A DNA stretch of 53,273 nt from UMGS172 sp045636945 (GTDB taxonomy: Bacteria; Bacillota; Clostridia; Oscillospirales; Acutalibacteraceae). Shown here piece after piece: positions 32,095-39,715 of this stretch (positions are counted from its first letter, which is position 1; each line of letters starts with the position of its first letter). A program made the translations under genes and the position numbers. A model generated the notes under the pieces. That model was not told the DNA's origin and did no database searches. It was given only the letters and a program-made list of their open reading frames with translations. Where the stretch lies: positions 1 through 53,273 of the forward strand of contig JAZTYO010000008.1 of assembly GCA_045636945.1 (NCBI GenBank). Reading direction: 5' to 3'.

Positions 32095-32793
32095 ATGAAA
32101 AGGATGTTGGGTTGCGTGAAAAAGTTATTTTCAGAGCAAATTTATGATATTCTCGGCTACGAGAACGGCTTTATTGTTGTCTATCGCCGTCCCGAAGTAG
32201 AAGATAAAATAGTGGTTTCTTATAAGTCGGTATCTTTGGAAAACGGCGTTGTATCCCAAAGAACAAAAAGCGACTATGAGTTTATTAAATTCGGTGAGAA
32301 TCATACTAACGCCAATTTCAAGATTGGAAATTTCATTACCAGCAGTTGCGTAAAACTCAATAACGGTAATGTTTTCGTGGTTTCTGCTGACGGTGAGGCT
32401 AAGATTTTAGACCCCGAAGGTTATATCGAGTGGCAAGGAACTATAAGATATAAGGAATGCGGTCCCGCTTCAATTGCATGCCATGGGCATACACTTTGGG
32501 CTTCCTTCCCCGACCGTAATGCGCTTATTCGCTTCAATCTCCGTACAATGCGCGAGGAACTGAGAATCGGTGGTTCGAGTGATTCTTCCTTCAATGGTCC
32601 TAAAGGCTTGTGGGTGAATGAACCTGAGGGTAAGCTTATCGTTTGCAACGAGAAGGCCAACAATATTCTCGAGGTTAATATGAAGACCTATACCGTTCAC
32701 GAAAAGGCGAGCTTTGAAGAGCCTGTTCACAAATACATCCGAATCGATAATAAAGAATTTGTAGCATTGGACTCAGGATTGTATCTTTTGTGA
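32095..32793 (+). CDS. Propeller-like cytoplasmic protein, unknown function
   Basis: A 225-232-residue soluble protein with repeated beta-rich segments (FITSSCVKLNNGNVFVVSADGEAKILDPEGYIEW, TLWASFPDRNALIRFNLRTM, GPKGLWVNEPEGKLIVCNEKANNILEVNM) that look like NHL/SMP-30-type propeller blades. No catalytic motif or signal peptide is seen. Two starts are possible: ATG at 32095, which sits at the predicted transcription start, or GTG at 32116 behind AAAGGA; the latter seems mechanistically better. It is monocistronic, with its own promoter and terminator. Confidence 0.6.
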   Translation: MKRMLGCVKKLFSEQIYDILGYENGFIVVYRRPEVEDKIVVSYKSVSLENGVVSQRTKSDYEFIKFGENHTNANFKIGNFITSSCVKLNNGNVFVVSADGEAKILDPEGYIEWQGTIRYKECGPASIACHGHTLWASFPDRNALIRFNLRTMREELRIGGSSDSSFNGPKGLWVNEPEGKLIVCNEKANNILEVNMKTYTVHEKASFEEPVHKYIRIDNKEFVALDSGLYLL

Positions 32794-32800
32794 TTCAGAT

Positions 32801-32830
32801 ACCCGTCGGGAAACCGACGGGTGTTTTTTT
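32801..32830 (+). terminator. Terminator after the propeller-like gene
   Basis: ACCCGTCGG-GAAA-CCGACGGGT (32801-32822) is a perfect 9-bp stem with a GAAA tetraloop, followed by a long T run. Confidence 0.95.
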
Positions 32831-32865
32831 GTAATCAATACTACTTGTATGGTTATCAGATATGA

Positions 32866-33180
32866 TTAGGCATCCTGTTCCCATAAAGGGAATAGCCCAT
32901 ATTTCAAAGCTTTTTTCAAGCGTTCCCTCGAACGGCTAAGATGACGGGATACCGTCGACTTGGAGAGATTGAATTTTTTCGCAATGGAAGTTACCGTCTC
33001 ACCGTTAAAATAAAACTCGATAACCATTGTTTTTTGACGGTCGGTCAGTTCGGTGTCAATAGCACGGACAAGCGCCAACTTCATTGCATTTAGCTGACGA
33101 CTATTGGTAGAATGCTCGTACATGTCGGTTATAGGCAGACGGTCGCCAAAAATTTCGAGGCTAAAGGTTGTTCTGTTCAT
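32866..33180 (-). CDS. Sigma-70 region 4-like DNA-binding protein
   Basis: A 104-residue protein. Its C-terminal half (ELTDRQKTMVIEFYFNGETVTSIAKKFNLSKSTVSRHLSRSRERLKKAL) is a sigma region 4/LuxR-like helix-turn-helix. There is no region 2, so it is not a complete sigma factor. The ATG at 33180 follows AAGGAG; the longer frame to 33246 would run into the upstream gene. It is the second gene of a two-gene minus-strand unit divergent from an XRE regulator. Such partial sigma proteins occur as regulators on integrated elements and in developmental circuits; the role is unknown here. Confidence 0.75.
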   Translation of the reverse strand: MNRTTFSLEIFGDRLPITDMYEHSTNSRQLNAMKLALVRAIDTELTDRQKTMVIEFYFNGETVTSIAKKFNLSKSTVSRHLSRSRERLKKALKYGLFPLWEQDA

Positions 33181-33184
33181 TGTA

Positions 33185-33385
33185 TTACTCCTTTTTACGA
33201 TTTTTAAGATGTAATGCATACCGACGGCATTCGGCAGCATCGACATACAGCGACATAATACGCCGCTTCATTATAAGCTTATCATTTCCATTAAGACTGT
33301 CGACACATTCTTTTAGTCGGTGAACGCGTTCAAGCAAATTATGTGACTGTTGAAGATACTGCTCGGCTAGTTCATTCAGTTCCAT
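33185..33385 (-). CDS. Small helical/coiled-coil protein
   Basis: A 66-residue protein, MELNELAEQYLQQSHNLLER at the start, then a Lys/Arg-rich C-terminus with YVDAAECRRYALHLKNRKKE. It is predicted almost wholly helical with heptad-like Leu spacing. GAAGGAGG precedes the ATG perfectly. Its stop codon overlaps the ribosome binding site of the sigma-like gene four bases downstream, so the two are coupled and may interact. No family recognised. Confidence 0.65.
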   Translation of the reverse strand: MELNELAEQYLQQSHNLLERVHRLKECVDSLNGNDKLIMKRRIMSLYVDAAECRRYALHLKNRKKE

Positions 33386-33500
33386 TTACATCCTCCTTCA
33401 AAATAGCACTTAACTTTTAGTGCCAAAATCTTCCAATCGGCTGACGAATAGAATGTTAGCACGATAATTGTAGAAAATCAAGGTTATTTTGTCGAAAATC

Positions 33501-33603
33501 ACACATTTCGTGTAAATATTCAATAATTGCTGCAACAAAATTGCAACAATTATGCGTAATTTTCTATAAATTTCTTGAAATAGCACACGTTATGTGGTAT
33601 TCT
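33501..33603 (+). promoter_or_regulatory. XRE promoter with candidate palindromic operators
   Basis: TTGAAA (33575-33580), 17-base spacer, TATTCT (33598-33603) precede the XRE gene. The 13-base palindrome CACACGTTATGTG (33584-33596) fills the spacer. A similar palindrome ACACATTTCGTGT is at 33501-33513, towards the divergent genes. Two TTGCAACAA/TTGCTGCAACAA motifs lie between. These are likely targets of the XRE protein for both transcription units. Confidence 0.55.
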
Positions 33604-33651
33604 GTGTTTGTTGGCAGACTATGAGACTAAAACAGGAACGGAGAATCGTGT

Positions 33652-34017
33652 ATGGGCAATATAGGGGAAACTATCCGTAAATACAGAAGGTGTGAGGGTC
33701 TGACCCAGGAACAGTTAGGTAAAAAGCTTGGGGTTTCAGGCAGTACGGTTGGTATGTACGAGCAGGGAAGACGAACTCCCAATAAAGATATGCTACTTAA
33801 AATATGTGAGGAGTTTTCTATATCGGCCGATAGCCTTTTGGGACTGTGTGAGATATCATGTGAGGCGGTTGATATTATCAAGGAGATGAGTGATAAAATA
33901 AGGTATTCTGATAAATTGACCTTTAACGGTGCTCCGATGAACCCCCATGACCGAGAAAAATTGCTAAATGCGATTGAACTTGCAACGACATTGGCTTTAT
34001 CTACGAGAGAAATTTAA
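33652..34017 (+). CDS. XRE-family transcriptional regulator
   Basis: A 121-residue repressor-like protein. Residues 4-60 form the lambda-repressor-type helix-turn-helix (IGETIRKYRRCEGLTQEQLGKKLGVSGSTVGMYEQGRRTPNKDMLLKICEEF). The C-terminal 60 residues are helical and probably mediate dimerisation or ligand sensing. It faces away from the coiled-coil/sigma-like pair, with palindromes in the shared intergenic region, so it probably controls both directions. Confidence 0.85.
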   Translation: MGNIGETIRKYRRCEGLTQEQLGKKLGVSGSTVGMYEQGRRTPNKDMLLKICEEFSISADSLLGLCEISCEAVDIIKEMSDKIRYSDKLTFNGAPMNPHDREKLLNAIELATTLALSTREI

Positions 34018-34140
34018 ATCAGGCTAAAAATTACATCTTTACTGAAAGGTATAAAATGCGTCGCAAACAAAGTTCAACCACAATATAAGGTGTTTAAATA
34101 AAAAAGTTTTGGAAAACATCGAAATCTGTAAAAAATTATG

Positions 34141-34170
34141 TTGACATAATGGGGATGTTTGAGGTATAAT
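34141..34170 (+). promoter_or_regulatory. Strong promoter of the rpmH operon
   Basis: Consensus TTGACA (34141-34146) and consensus TATAAT (34165-34170) with an 18-base spacer. No DnaA box cluster or divergent dnaA gene is found between the XRE gene and rpmH. Confidence 0.9.
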
Positions 34171-34182
34171 TCTAACTTGATA

Positions 34183-34237
34183 GGTTATGTCCGTCATTAT
34201 TTATATCGGTAGGCACACTGCTTCAGAAGACATAACC
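34183..34237 (+). ncRNA. Structured 5' leader of rpmH mRNA
   Basis: GGTTATGTC (34183-34191) and GACATAACC (34229-34237) are perfect 9-base complements closing a 37-base internal region that includes GGTAGGCACACTGCTTCAGA. The stem starts within about 8 bases of the predicted transcription start and ends 28 bases before the rpmH ATG. It could be a ribosomal-protein leader or an mRNA stabiliser; no known family was recognised. Confidence 0.5.
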
Positions 34238-34265
34238 GCACGCACCCATAAAGGAGGTTTGTAAA

Positions 34266-34400
34266 ATGAAAAGAACTTATCAGCCCAAGAAGCTTCATCG
34301 CATGAAAGAGCATGGCTTCCGCAAGAGAATGTCGACCGCTAACGGCCGCAAGGTACTCGCACGTCGCAGAGCAAAAGGCAGACAGAGCCTTACCTACTAA
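34266..34400 (+). CDS. rpmH: Large ribosomal subunit protein bL34
   Basis: A 44-residue, highly basic ribosomal protein: MKRTYQPKKLHRMKEHGFR at the start, then RKRMSTANGRKVLARRRAKGR, an exact family pattern. AAAGGAGG stands 8 bases before the ATG. It heads the conserved rpmH-rnpA-yidD-yidC-jag cluster. In most bacteria dnaA lies divergently upstream; here an XRE regulator does. Confidence 0.98.
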   Translation: MKRTYQPKKLHRMKEHGFRKRMSTANGRKVLARRRAKGRQSLTY

Positions 34401-34403
34401 TTG

Positions 34404-34426
34404 AAAGGTCACTTTTTGTGACCTTT
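34404..34426 (+). promoter_or_regulatory. Intercistronic hairpin between rpmH and rnpA
   Basis: AAAGGTCAC (34404-34412) pairs with GTGACCTTT (34418-34426) around a five-T loop, four bases after the rpmH stop. Only a weak T tract follows, so it may be a partial terminator or stabiliser that lets rpmH be expressed far above rnpA. Confidence 0.65.
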
Positions 34427-34478
34427 CTTGCCATTTGGTAAAATTCTTGCGAAACAAAAAAAGAACGGAAGGGTGACC

Positions 34479-34826
34479 ATGGAAGCCTTAAAACTTAATC
34501 TTAATAAGGATTTCAGGCGTCTTTACGGCAGAGGTAAATCTCAGGTTCATCCTTTGCTGGTCACTTACATTTGTCAGAATCGTCGCGGTGTTATCCGCTA
34601 CGGTGTTACCACCGGTAAGAAAATCGGTGGTGCAGTAGAACGCAACCGTGCCCGCCGAGTAATAGAGGCGGCAATCAGAGAGGTTTTGCCCGTGGTCGAT
34701 TGTCCGGGTGCCGACATTGTTTTTGTCGCACGTACGCGTACGGTCATGGCAAAGAGTTATGACGTTGCTACTGTAATGAGAAAACATTTCAAAGCAGGCG
34801 GACTTATTCCGCAAGAAGAGCAATGA
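34479..34826 (+). CDS. rnpA: Ribonuclease P protein component
   Basis: A 115-residue RnpA, the protein cofactor that helps RNase P RNA bind pre-tRNA. LNLNKDFRRLYGRGKSQVHPLLV begins the chain, and KKIGGAVERNRARRVIEAAIRE is the RNR signature. The ATG at 34479 follows GGAAGGG; the longer frame from 34428 would start inside the intercistronic spacer. Its end overlaps yidD by four bases (ATGA). Confidence 0.95.
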   Translation: MEALKLNLNKDFRRLYGRGKSQVHPLLVTYICQNRRGVIRYGVTTGKKIGGAVERNRARRVIEAAIREVLPVVDCPGADIVFVARTRTVMAKSYDVATVMRKHFKAGGLIPQEEQ

Positions 34827-35101
34827 AGTATATTTTTATTGCACTCATAAAATTTTATCAGAAGTGCATATCGCCATTAAAACCGTCGTGTTGCCGTTTC
34901 ACCCCTACCTGCTCGCAGTATGCGATAGAGGCCTTCAAGAAAAGGGGAGCCATAATTGGCTTTGGTCTCACGTTCTGGCGAATATGCCGTTGTAATCCTG
35001 CCTGCAAGGGCGGATACGACCCCGTGCCTTTAAGAAAGAAAAAGGCCAAGAAACAAAACAAAGACACAGAATATTTATCCGACAAGATTGGTCGGAAGTA
35101 A
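34823..35101 (+). CDS. yidD: Membrane protein insertion efficiency factor YidD
   Basis: A 92-residue YidD. The family core LIKFYQKCISPLKPSCCRFTPTCSQYAIEAFKKRG and RICRCNPACKGGYDPVP contains all the conserved Cys residues. The C-terminal 20 residues are Lys-rich. It is a membrane-associated helper of YidC-dependent insertion. It overlaps rnpA and precedes yidC, as is standard. Confidence 0.95.
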   Translation: MKYIFIALIKFYQKCISPLKPSCCRFTPTCSQYAIEAFKKRGAIIGFGLTFWRICRCNPACKGGYDPVPLRKKKAKKQNKDTEYLSDKIGRK

Positions 35102-35110
35102 GGAATTGCT

Positions 35111-36277
35111 ATGAGTTTTATCAGTAAGCCTATGGGCTGGCTCCTTGCCCAGTTGAGCGAATTGTTTGCCGATAACTTCGCATTGTCGGTTTTGGTATTT
35201 ACAATTTTGGTAAATATTATTATGTTACCGCTCACTTTGAAATCTCAGAAATCCACCGCCAAGCAGGCCAGAGTAAAGCATAAGCTTGACGCTCTTAAAA
35301 AGAAATTCGGAGACGACCGTCAGAAGTACAACCAGGCTATGCAGGAGCTTTACAGTAAGGAAGGAATTTCTATGGGTGGCGGTTGCCTGCCCATGATCGT
35401 AAGACTTCTTGTAATGATCGGTGTTTACACTGCTGTTGTTAGTCCGTTTACTTATGTTGCAGGTATCAATACCGATGCCATCAACGCCGCTAAACTCGGT
35501 GCAGCATACGTAAACGTTATCGATAACAAGGTTATTGCAGACGACGTTTGGAATAAGTTGGGTCTTGAGGCTAAGCTTGCCGATGCCAAGGTTGTTGAAA
35601 GCGACAAGGCTGATGTCGGCAGAGATGCCACCTTCTATGCCAAGTATGAGATTCTCAGAGGCATAAGCGAGATGAAGACCGACGATATCAAGAAGGATAC
35701 TCCTCAGAAAACAGCTTATGACGCTATTTCAAAGAACACGGTTCTTCGTGAGGTTCAGTTAGCTGAATACCTTACTGAAGGCAAGTCTAAGTATTGTATG
35801 GCTGTTAAGAAGGATTTCGAAGCCAAGGGCGGAAAGATTGATGATTTTAATAAAATCAACTTTAATTTCTTTGGTATTGACCTTACTGAGAAGCCCGAAT
35901 TCAGCTGGAAAATTTTCGGTGATTTCCAGATTAACTGGTTGATTCCTATCGCATCGTTTGTTGCTGCTATTGCTTCGGGTGTTGTTTCTCAGATGATTCA
36001 GAAGAAGGCTAACCCTGAAGCTCCCAATATGATGGCAATGATGCTCTTTATGCCTTTGTTCTCGCTTTATATTGCATTTTCCGCACCTTGTGCACTCGGT
36101 TTCTATTGGGCCATTTCCAGTATCGTGTCCGGTGCATTGCAGATACTCACTCAGAAGTTCTACGGTCCTGCAGTAGTTAACGCAAGGGATCAGGCAAAGG
36201 GTATTGTATTCAAGGCTAAGCAAGAGCAGGAAAGAATTTCGAGAATCGACAGCGCCACAGCCGACGAACAGGCTTAA
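35111..36277 (+). CDS. yidC: Membrane protein insertase YidC
   Basis: A 388-residue Gram-positive-type YidC without a lipoprotein signal. The first core membrane segment (NFALSVLVFTILVNIIMLPLT) is followed by the cytoplasmic hairpin (VKHKLDALKKKFGDDRQKYNQAMQELYSKEG) and a segment with the conserved Arg (CLPMIVRLLVMIGVYTAVV). A loop of about 135 residues (roughly 120-255) then separates it from the last three membrane segments; this loop is much longer than in Bacillus SpoIIIJ. IPIASFVAAIASGVVSQMI and the following segments complete the core. Confidence 0.95.
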   Translation: MSFISKPMGWLLAQLSELFADNFALSVLVFTILVNIIMLPLTLKSQKSTAKQARVKHKLDALKKKFGDDRQKYNQAMQELYSKEGISMGGGCLPMIVRLLVMIGVYTAVVSPFTYVAGINTDAINAAKLGAAYVNVIDNKVIADDVWNKLGLEAKLADAKVVESDKADVGRDATFYAKYEILRGISEMKTDDIKKDTPQKTAYDAISKNTVLREVQLAEYLTEGKSKYCMAVKKDFEAKGGKIDDFNKINFNFFGIDLTEKPEFSWKIFGDFQINWLIPIASFVAAIASGVVSQMIQKKANPEAPNMMAMMLFMPLFSLYIAFSAPCALGFYWAISSIVSGALQILTQKFYGPAVVNARDQAKGIVFKAKQEQERISRIDSATADEQA

Positions 36278-36304
36278 ACGGTATTCCCCAAGGAGGATAT
36301 AAAA

Positions 36305-37279
36305 TTGATAATTAAGGAAGCTATAGGTAACGGAAGCACCGTCGATGCCGCCCGAGAGGACGCTATCGAAAAGCTTTGTGCCGGTTTGGATGAAGATGTA
36401 CAGTTTGAGATTGTTGCATTTCCCAAGAAAAAGGTTTTAGGTCTTTTCGGCGGAAGTGATGCCAAGGTTCGTGCTTTCGTTGAAGGCCCCGACCCTGCAC
36501 CTAAGAAGGAAAAGAACCCTAAAAACGATAACCGTAACAATAAAAAGAACGACCGTCGTGAGAAGCCACAGAACAAGAAGGCTGAGAAGCCTGCTGCAGA
36601 GAAAGCACAAGAAACTCCCAAGGAGGAACCCGTAGGCGTTCCGGCTAACGAGGTTGATGCTTCTTCTCAGGCAGGAAGAGCTTATGCTTACCTCAAAGAG
36701 GTTCTTATTAAGCTCGGTTGTGAAGAGATTGATGCAACTATTTGTGACGTAGAAGGTGGTTCCAAGATTACTCTTAAAGGTAGCGATAAGCTTGGTGTTA
36801 TCATCGGTCGCAGAGGTGAAACCCTCGATGCATTGCAGTATCTTGCGTCGCTTGTTGCTAACGAAAACGGTGGTGGATACTACCGCATTGTTATTGATAT
36901 CGGCAACTATCGCGAAAAGCGTGAATCTACTCTTGAGGCATTGGCCAAGAGAACCGCAGGTCAGGTACTCCGTACCGGTCGCAGCCGTTCTTTGGAGCCT
37001 ATGAATCCTTATGAGCGTCGCATTATTCACACCGCAATTCAGAACATTGAAGGGGTTGAATCGACCTCTATCGGCGACGGTTCCAACCGCCGTGTTGTTA
37101 TCGTTCCCGAAGGCAAGCCCGTGCGTTTGCCCGATGACCGCAGGGGCGGTCGCGGTGGCAGAGACCGCAGAAACGGTGGCAACCGCAACCGTTCGGCTAA
37201 GTCTGCCGCATCGGAAACTCCCGAAGTTCAGAAGCCCAAGGAAACCGATGGCACCAAACTTTACGGCAAATTGAAATAA
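36305..37279 (+). CDS. jag: Jag/KhpB RNA-binding protein, TTG start
   Basis: A 324-residue protein with an N-terminal Jag_N domain (residues 1-55, KEAIGNGSTVDAAREDAIEKL, GLFGG), a charged Lys/Asn/Pro-rich linker (about 60-115), a KH domain with GVIIGRRGETLDALQYLASL (near 165), and an R3H domain with YEKRE-like NYREKRESTLEALAKR and NPYERRIIHTAIQNIEGVES. The C-terminal tail is Arg/Gly-rich. TTG at 36305 follows AAGGAGG. Jag/KhpB with KhpA controls cell elongation in streptococci by RNA binding. KhpA is not in view. Confidence 0.93.
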   Translation: MIIKEAIGNGSTVDAAREDAIEKLCAGLDEDVQFEIVAFPKKKVLGLFGGSDAKVRAFVEGPDPAPKKEKNPKNDNRNNKKNDRREKPQNKKAEKPAAEKAQETPKEEPVGVPANEVDASSQAGRAYAYLKEVLIKLGCEEIDATICDVEGGSKITLKGSDKLGVIIGRRGETLDALQYLASLVANENGGGYYRIVIDIGNYREKRESTLEALAKRTAGQVLRTGRSRSLEPMNPYERRIIHTAIQNIEGVESTSIGDGSNRRVVIVPEGKPVRLPDDRRGGRGGRDRRNGGNRNRSAKSAASETPEVQKPKETDGTKLYGKLK

Positions 37280-37327
37280 ATAAAGGCGCACGGAATCCGT
37301 CGCCAAACAGTATTTTGTTTACGAAAC

Positions 37328-37362
37328 GGATACGGTGTCATTGTGCGCCGTATCCATTTTTG
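37328..37362 (+). terminator. Terminator after jag
   Basis: GGATACGG (37328-37335) pairs with CCGTATCC (37348-37355), followed by ATTTTTGG. A second smaller imperfect palindrome, ACGGAATCCGT, lies upstream at about 37290-37300. Confidence 0.75.
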
Positions 37363-37397
37363 GTTTAAATAGAAAAAAGTTCGAGAGGAATACCGCT

Positions 37398-37589
37398 ATG
37401 GATGTTTCGATAGGGGATAAGCTTATAATGAAAAAGCCTCACCCGTGTGGATGCAACACCTTTTCGGTGCTTCGTTCGGGAATGGATTTTAAACTGAAGT
37501 GTGACGGTTGCGGTCACGAGATAATGTTGCCCCGTGTCAGGGCCGAAAAGAATATAAAACATATAATTAAGGATAACGAGAATGTTTGA
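37398..37589 (+). CDS. DUF951 family protein
   Basis: A 63-residue protein, MDVSIGDKLIMKKPHPCGCN at the start, then a Cys pair CDGCGHEIMLPR. This is the DUF951 pattern (YyzM-like), a presumed single zinc-binding, nucleic-acid-associated fold of unknown function. The ATG at 37398 follows GAGAGGAA; the longer frame crosses the jag terminator. Overlaps prfA by 8 bases, so translation is coupled. Confidence 0.85.
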   Translation: MDVSIGDKLIMKKPHPCGCNTFSVLRSGMDFKLKCDGCGHEIMLPRVRAEKNIKHIIKDNENV

Positions 37590-38658
37590 TAAGTTAGACG
37601 CAGTTGACGTGCGTTTTGAAGAAATTGGCCTTAGAATGACCGACCCTTCGGTTATTTCGGATACAGCTTTGTTGACCGATTTGATGAAGGAACACCGTCA
37701 GCTTGAACCGTTGGTGATGACCTACCGCGACTATAAGAAGGCAAAGTCGGATATGCAAGGCGCATTGGATATGCTGGAATCGGGTGAGCTTGACCCTGAA
37801 CTTAAAGAGCTTGCCGACGAGGAACTGAACGATGCCAAGAAACGTATTGAACAGTTGACCGATGAACTGAAAATACTGCTTTTGCCCAAGGACCCCAATG
37901 ATGAACGCAACGTTATCGTTGAGATTCGCGGTGGTGCGGGTGGTGAGGAGTCGGCACTGTTTGCCGCAAGTCTTTACCGTATGTATACAATGTACGCCGA
38001 ATCTCGCCGTTGGCACGTTGATTTGGTTGGTGCCAACGAAACCGAACTTGGCGGATATAAGGAAATTAGCTTTATGATTGAGGGTGCAGGTGCATACTCG
38101 AGAATGAAGTATGAAAGCGGTGTTCATCGCGTTCAAAGAGTTCCCGAAACCGAAACACAAGGTCGAATCCACACCTCGACCGTAACGGTTGCTGTTCTAC
38201 CCGAGGCAGAGGACGTTGAGATTGAGATAAACCCTGCCGATTTGCAGATTGATACCTACCGTGCAGGCGGTGCAGGTGGTCAGCACGTTAATAAAACCGA
38301 ATCAGCAATCCGAATCACCCACTTGCCGACAGGCTTGGTGGTTGAGTGTCAGGACGAACGAAGCCAGTATAAGAATAAGGATAAAGCGATGAAGGTTTTG
38401 CGCTCCAGACTTTATGAGCAGATGGTATCGGAGCAAAACGAGGCCATTGCAGGAGAACGCCGTGCACAGGTTGGAACGGGTGACCGTTCGGAGCGTATCA
38501 GAACCTATAATTTCCCACAAGGCCGAATGACCGACCATAGAATCGGTCTTACGCTTTACAAATTGGACCAAATAATGAACGGTGACATCGATGAAATTGT
38601 CGATGCGCTGATAACACATTACCGCACCGAGATGCTTAAAGCACAAGAGGGTAACTGA
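37582..38658 (+). CDS. prfA: Peptide chain release factor 1
   Basis: A 358-residue RF1, which ends translation at UAA and UAG. AGGAGGQHVNKTESAIRITH contains the universal GGQ peptide-release motif, preceded by the domain-2 codon-recognition region around VQRVPETETQGRIHTSTVTVAV. The anticipated N-terminal helical domain and C-terminal QGRMTDHRIGLTLY are present. The start overlaps the DUF951 gene. Confidence 0.95.
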   Translation: MFDKLDAVDVRFEEIGLRMTDPSVISDTALLTDLMKEHRQLEPLVMTYRDYKKAKSDMQGALDMLESGELDPELKELADEELNDAKKRIEQLTDELKILLLPKDPNDERNVIVEIRGGAGGEESALFAASLYRMYTMYAESRRWHVDLVGANETELGGYKEISFMIEGAGAYSRMKYESGVHRVQRVPETETQGRIHTSTVTVAVLPEAEDVEIEINPADLQIDTYRAGGAGGQHVNKTESAIRITHLPTGLVVECQDERSQYKNKDKAMKVLRSRLYEQMVSEQNEAIAGERRAQVGTGDRSERIRTYNFPQGRMTDHRIGLTLYKLDQIMNGDIDEIVDALITHYRTEMLKAQEGN

Positions 38659-38683
38659 TAGAAAAAATGAAAGGAGAAGCCTT

Positions 38684-39715
38684 ATGAATACCTTAAGATT
38701 AACGGTTTTTGACGTGGAAAAGGACCGAGAAAACCTCAATAAAGCTGCCGAGATTTTGAAAAACGGCGGTCTTGTTGGCATACCTACCGAAACGGTTTAC
38801 GGTCTTGCCGCCAACACCTTTAACGAAGAGGCTATCTCCAATATTTTCAAGGCTAAGGGCAGACCGCAGGATAATCCTTTGATTGTCCACGTGTCGGATA
38901 TGGAAATGGTTAAAGAACTTGTTTCCGATTTGCCTGAAAAAGCAAAAGTGTGTGCCGAAAAGTTCTGGCCGGGACCTTTTACAATGGTTTTGCCGAGAGG
39001 TGATAAGGTGCCAAAATCCGTTAGTGCAGGGCTTGATACCGTGGCAGTCCGTATGCCCTCAAACCCCGTTGCACACGAGCTTATAAAGGTATCGCGTTTG
39101 CCGTTGGCGGCACCGTCGGCCAATCTTTCGGGCTCGCCAAGTCCCACAACGGCCGACCACGTTTTGTTTGACCTTGACGGCAGGATTGATGCCGTTATTG
39201 TGTCGGATAAGTGCGACGTCGGTCTTGAGTCGACCGTCATTTCGCTTTGCTGTGAACCGCCGAGATTGCTCAGACCCGGTGGAGTAACTCTCGAACAGTT
39301 GCAGGAGGTTTTGCCTGATATTGTGGTGGACAAGGCAGTTCTTGCTCAGCCCGAGAAGGATAAGCCTGTAGCATCCCCCGGAATGAAATACAAGCACTAC
39401 TCACCCAAGGCACGTGTAATTATGCTCGACGGTGAGTTTGATAAATTTAAAAAATACGTTGCCGACCATACCGAGGACGGAACATTTGCACTGGTTTTTG
39501 ACGGTGAAGAAAAAGAGCTTTCGGTGCCTTCGGTATTGTTCGGTCATAAAGGCGACGAGTCCGAGCAGGCAGCAGTGCTTTTTGATGCATTGCGCGAGCT
39601 TGATAATCTTGGTTGCAAGCTGTGTTTTGCAAGAGTACCCCAAAAGAGTGGTGTTGGACTTGCGGTGTATAACCGACTTATCCGTGCCGCCGCATTTGAG
39701 GTGATAGCTTTATGA
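38684..39715 (+). CDS. Threonylcarbamoyl-AMP synthase (Sua5/YwlC type)
   Basis: A 343-residue protein with an N-terminal YrdC domain (GLVGIPTETVYGLAAN, IFKAKGRPQDNPLIVHV, VAVRMPSNPVA) and a C-terminal Sua5 domain joined by the linker SPGMKYKHYSPKA. It makes threonylcarbamoyl-AMP from threonine, bicarbonate and ATP for the t6A37 tRNA modification. AAAGGAGAAGCCTT precedes the ATG. It overlaps coaE by four bases. In Bacillus this gene (ywlC) also lies downstream of prfA. Confidence 0.95.
   Translation: MNTLRLTVFDVEKDRENLNKAAEILKNGGLVGIPTETVYGLAANTFNEEAISNIFKAKGRPQDNPLIVHVSDMEMVKELVSDLPEKAKVCAEKFWPGPFTMVLPRGDKVPKSVSAGLDTVAVRMPSNPVAHELIKVSRLPLAAPSANLSGSPSPTTADHVLFDLDGRIDAVIVSDKCDVGLESTVISLCCEPPRLLRPGGVTLEQLQEVLPDIVVDKAVLAQPEKDKPVASPGMKYKHYSPKARVIMLDGEFDKFKKYVADHTEDGTFALVFDGEEKELSVPSVLFGHKGDESEQAAVLFDALRELDNLGCKLCFARVPQKSGVGLAVYNRLIRAAAFEVIAL

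Noticed and set aside
34018..34265. Possible oriC upstream of rpmH
   Set aside because: No cluster of TTATCCACA-like DnaA boxes, no dnaA gene and no AT-rich unwinding repeats; the region is explained by a promoter and leader.
36437..37306. 289-codon minus-strand frame opposite jag
   Set aside because: Shadow of a repetitive Lys/Arg-rich gene; low-complexity Val/Ser/Phe-rich translation without start signals.
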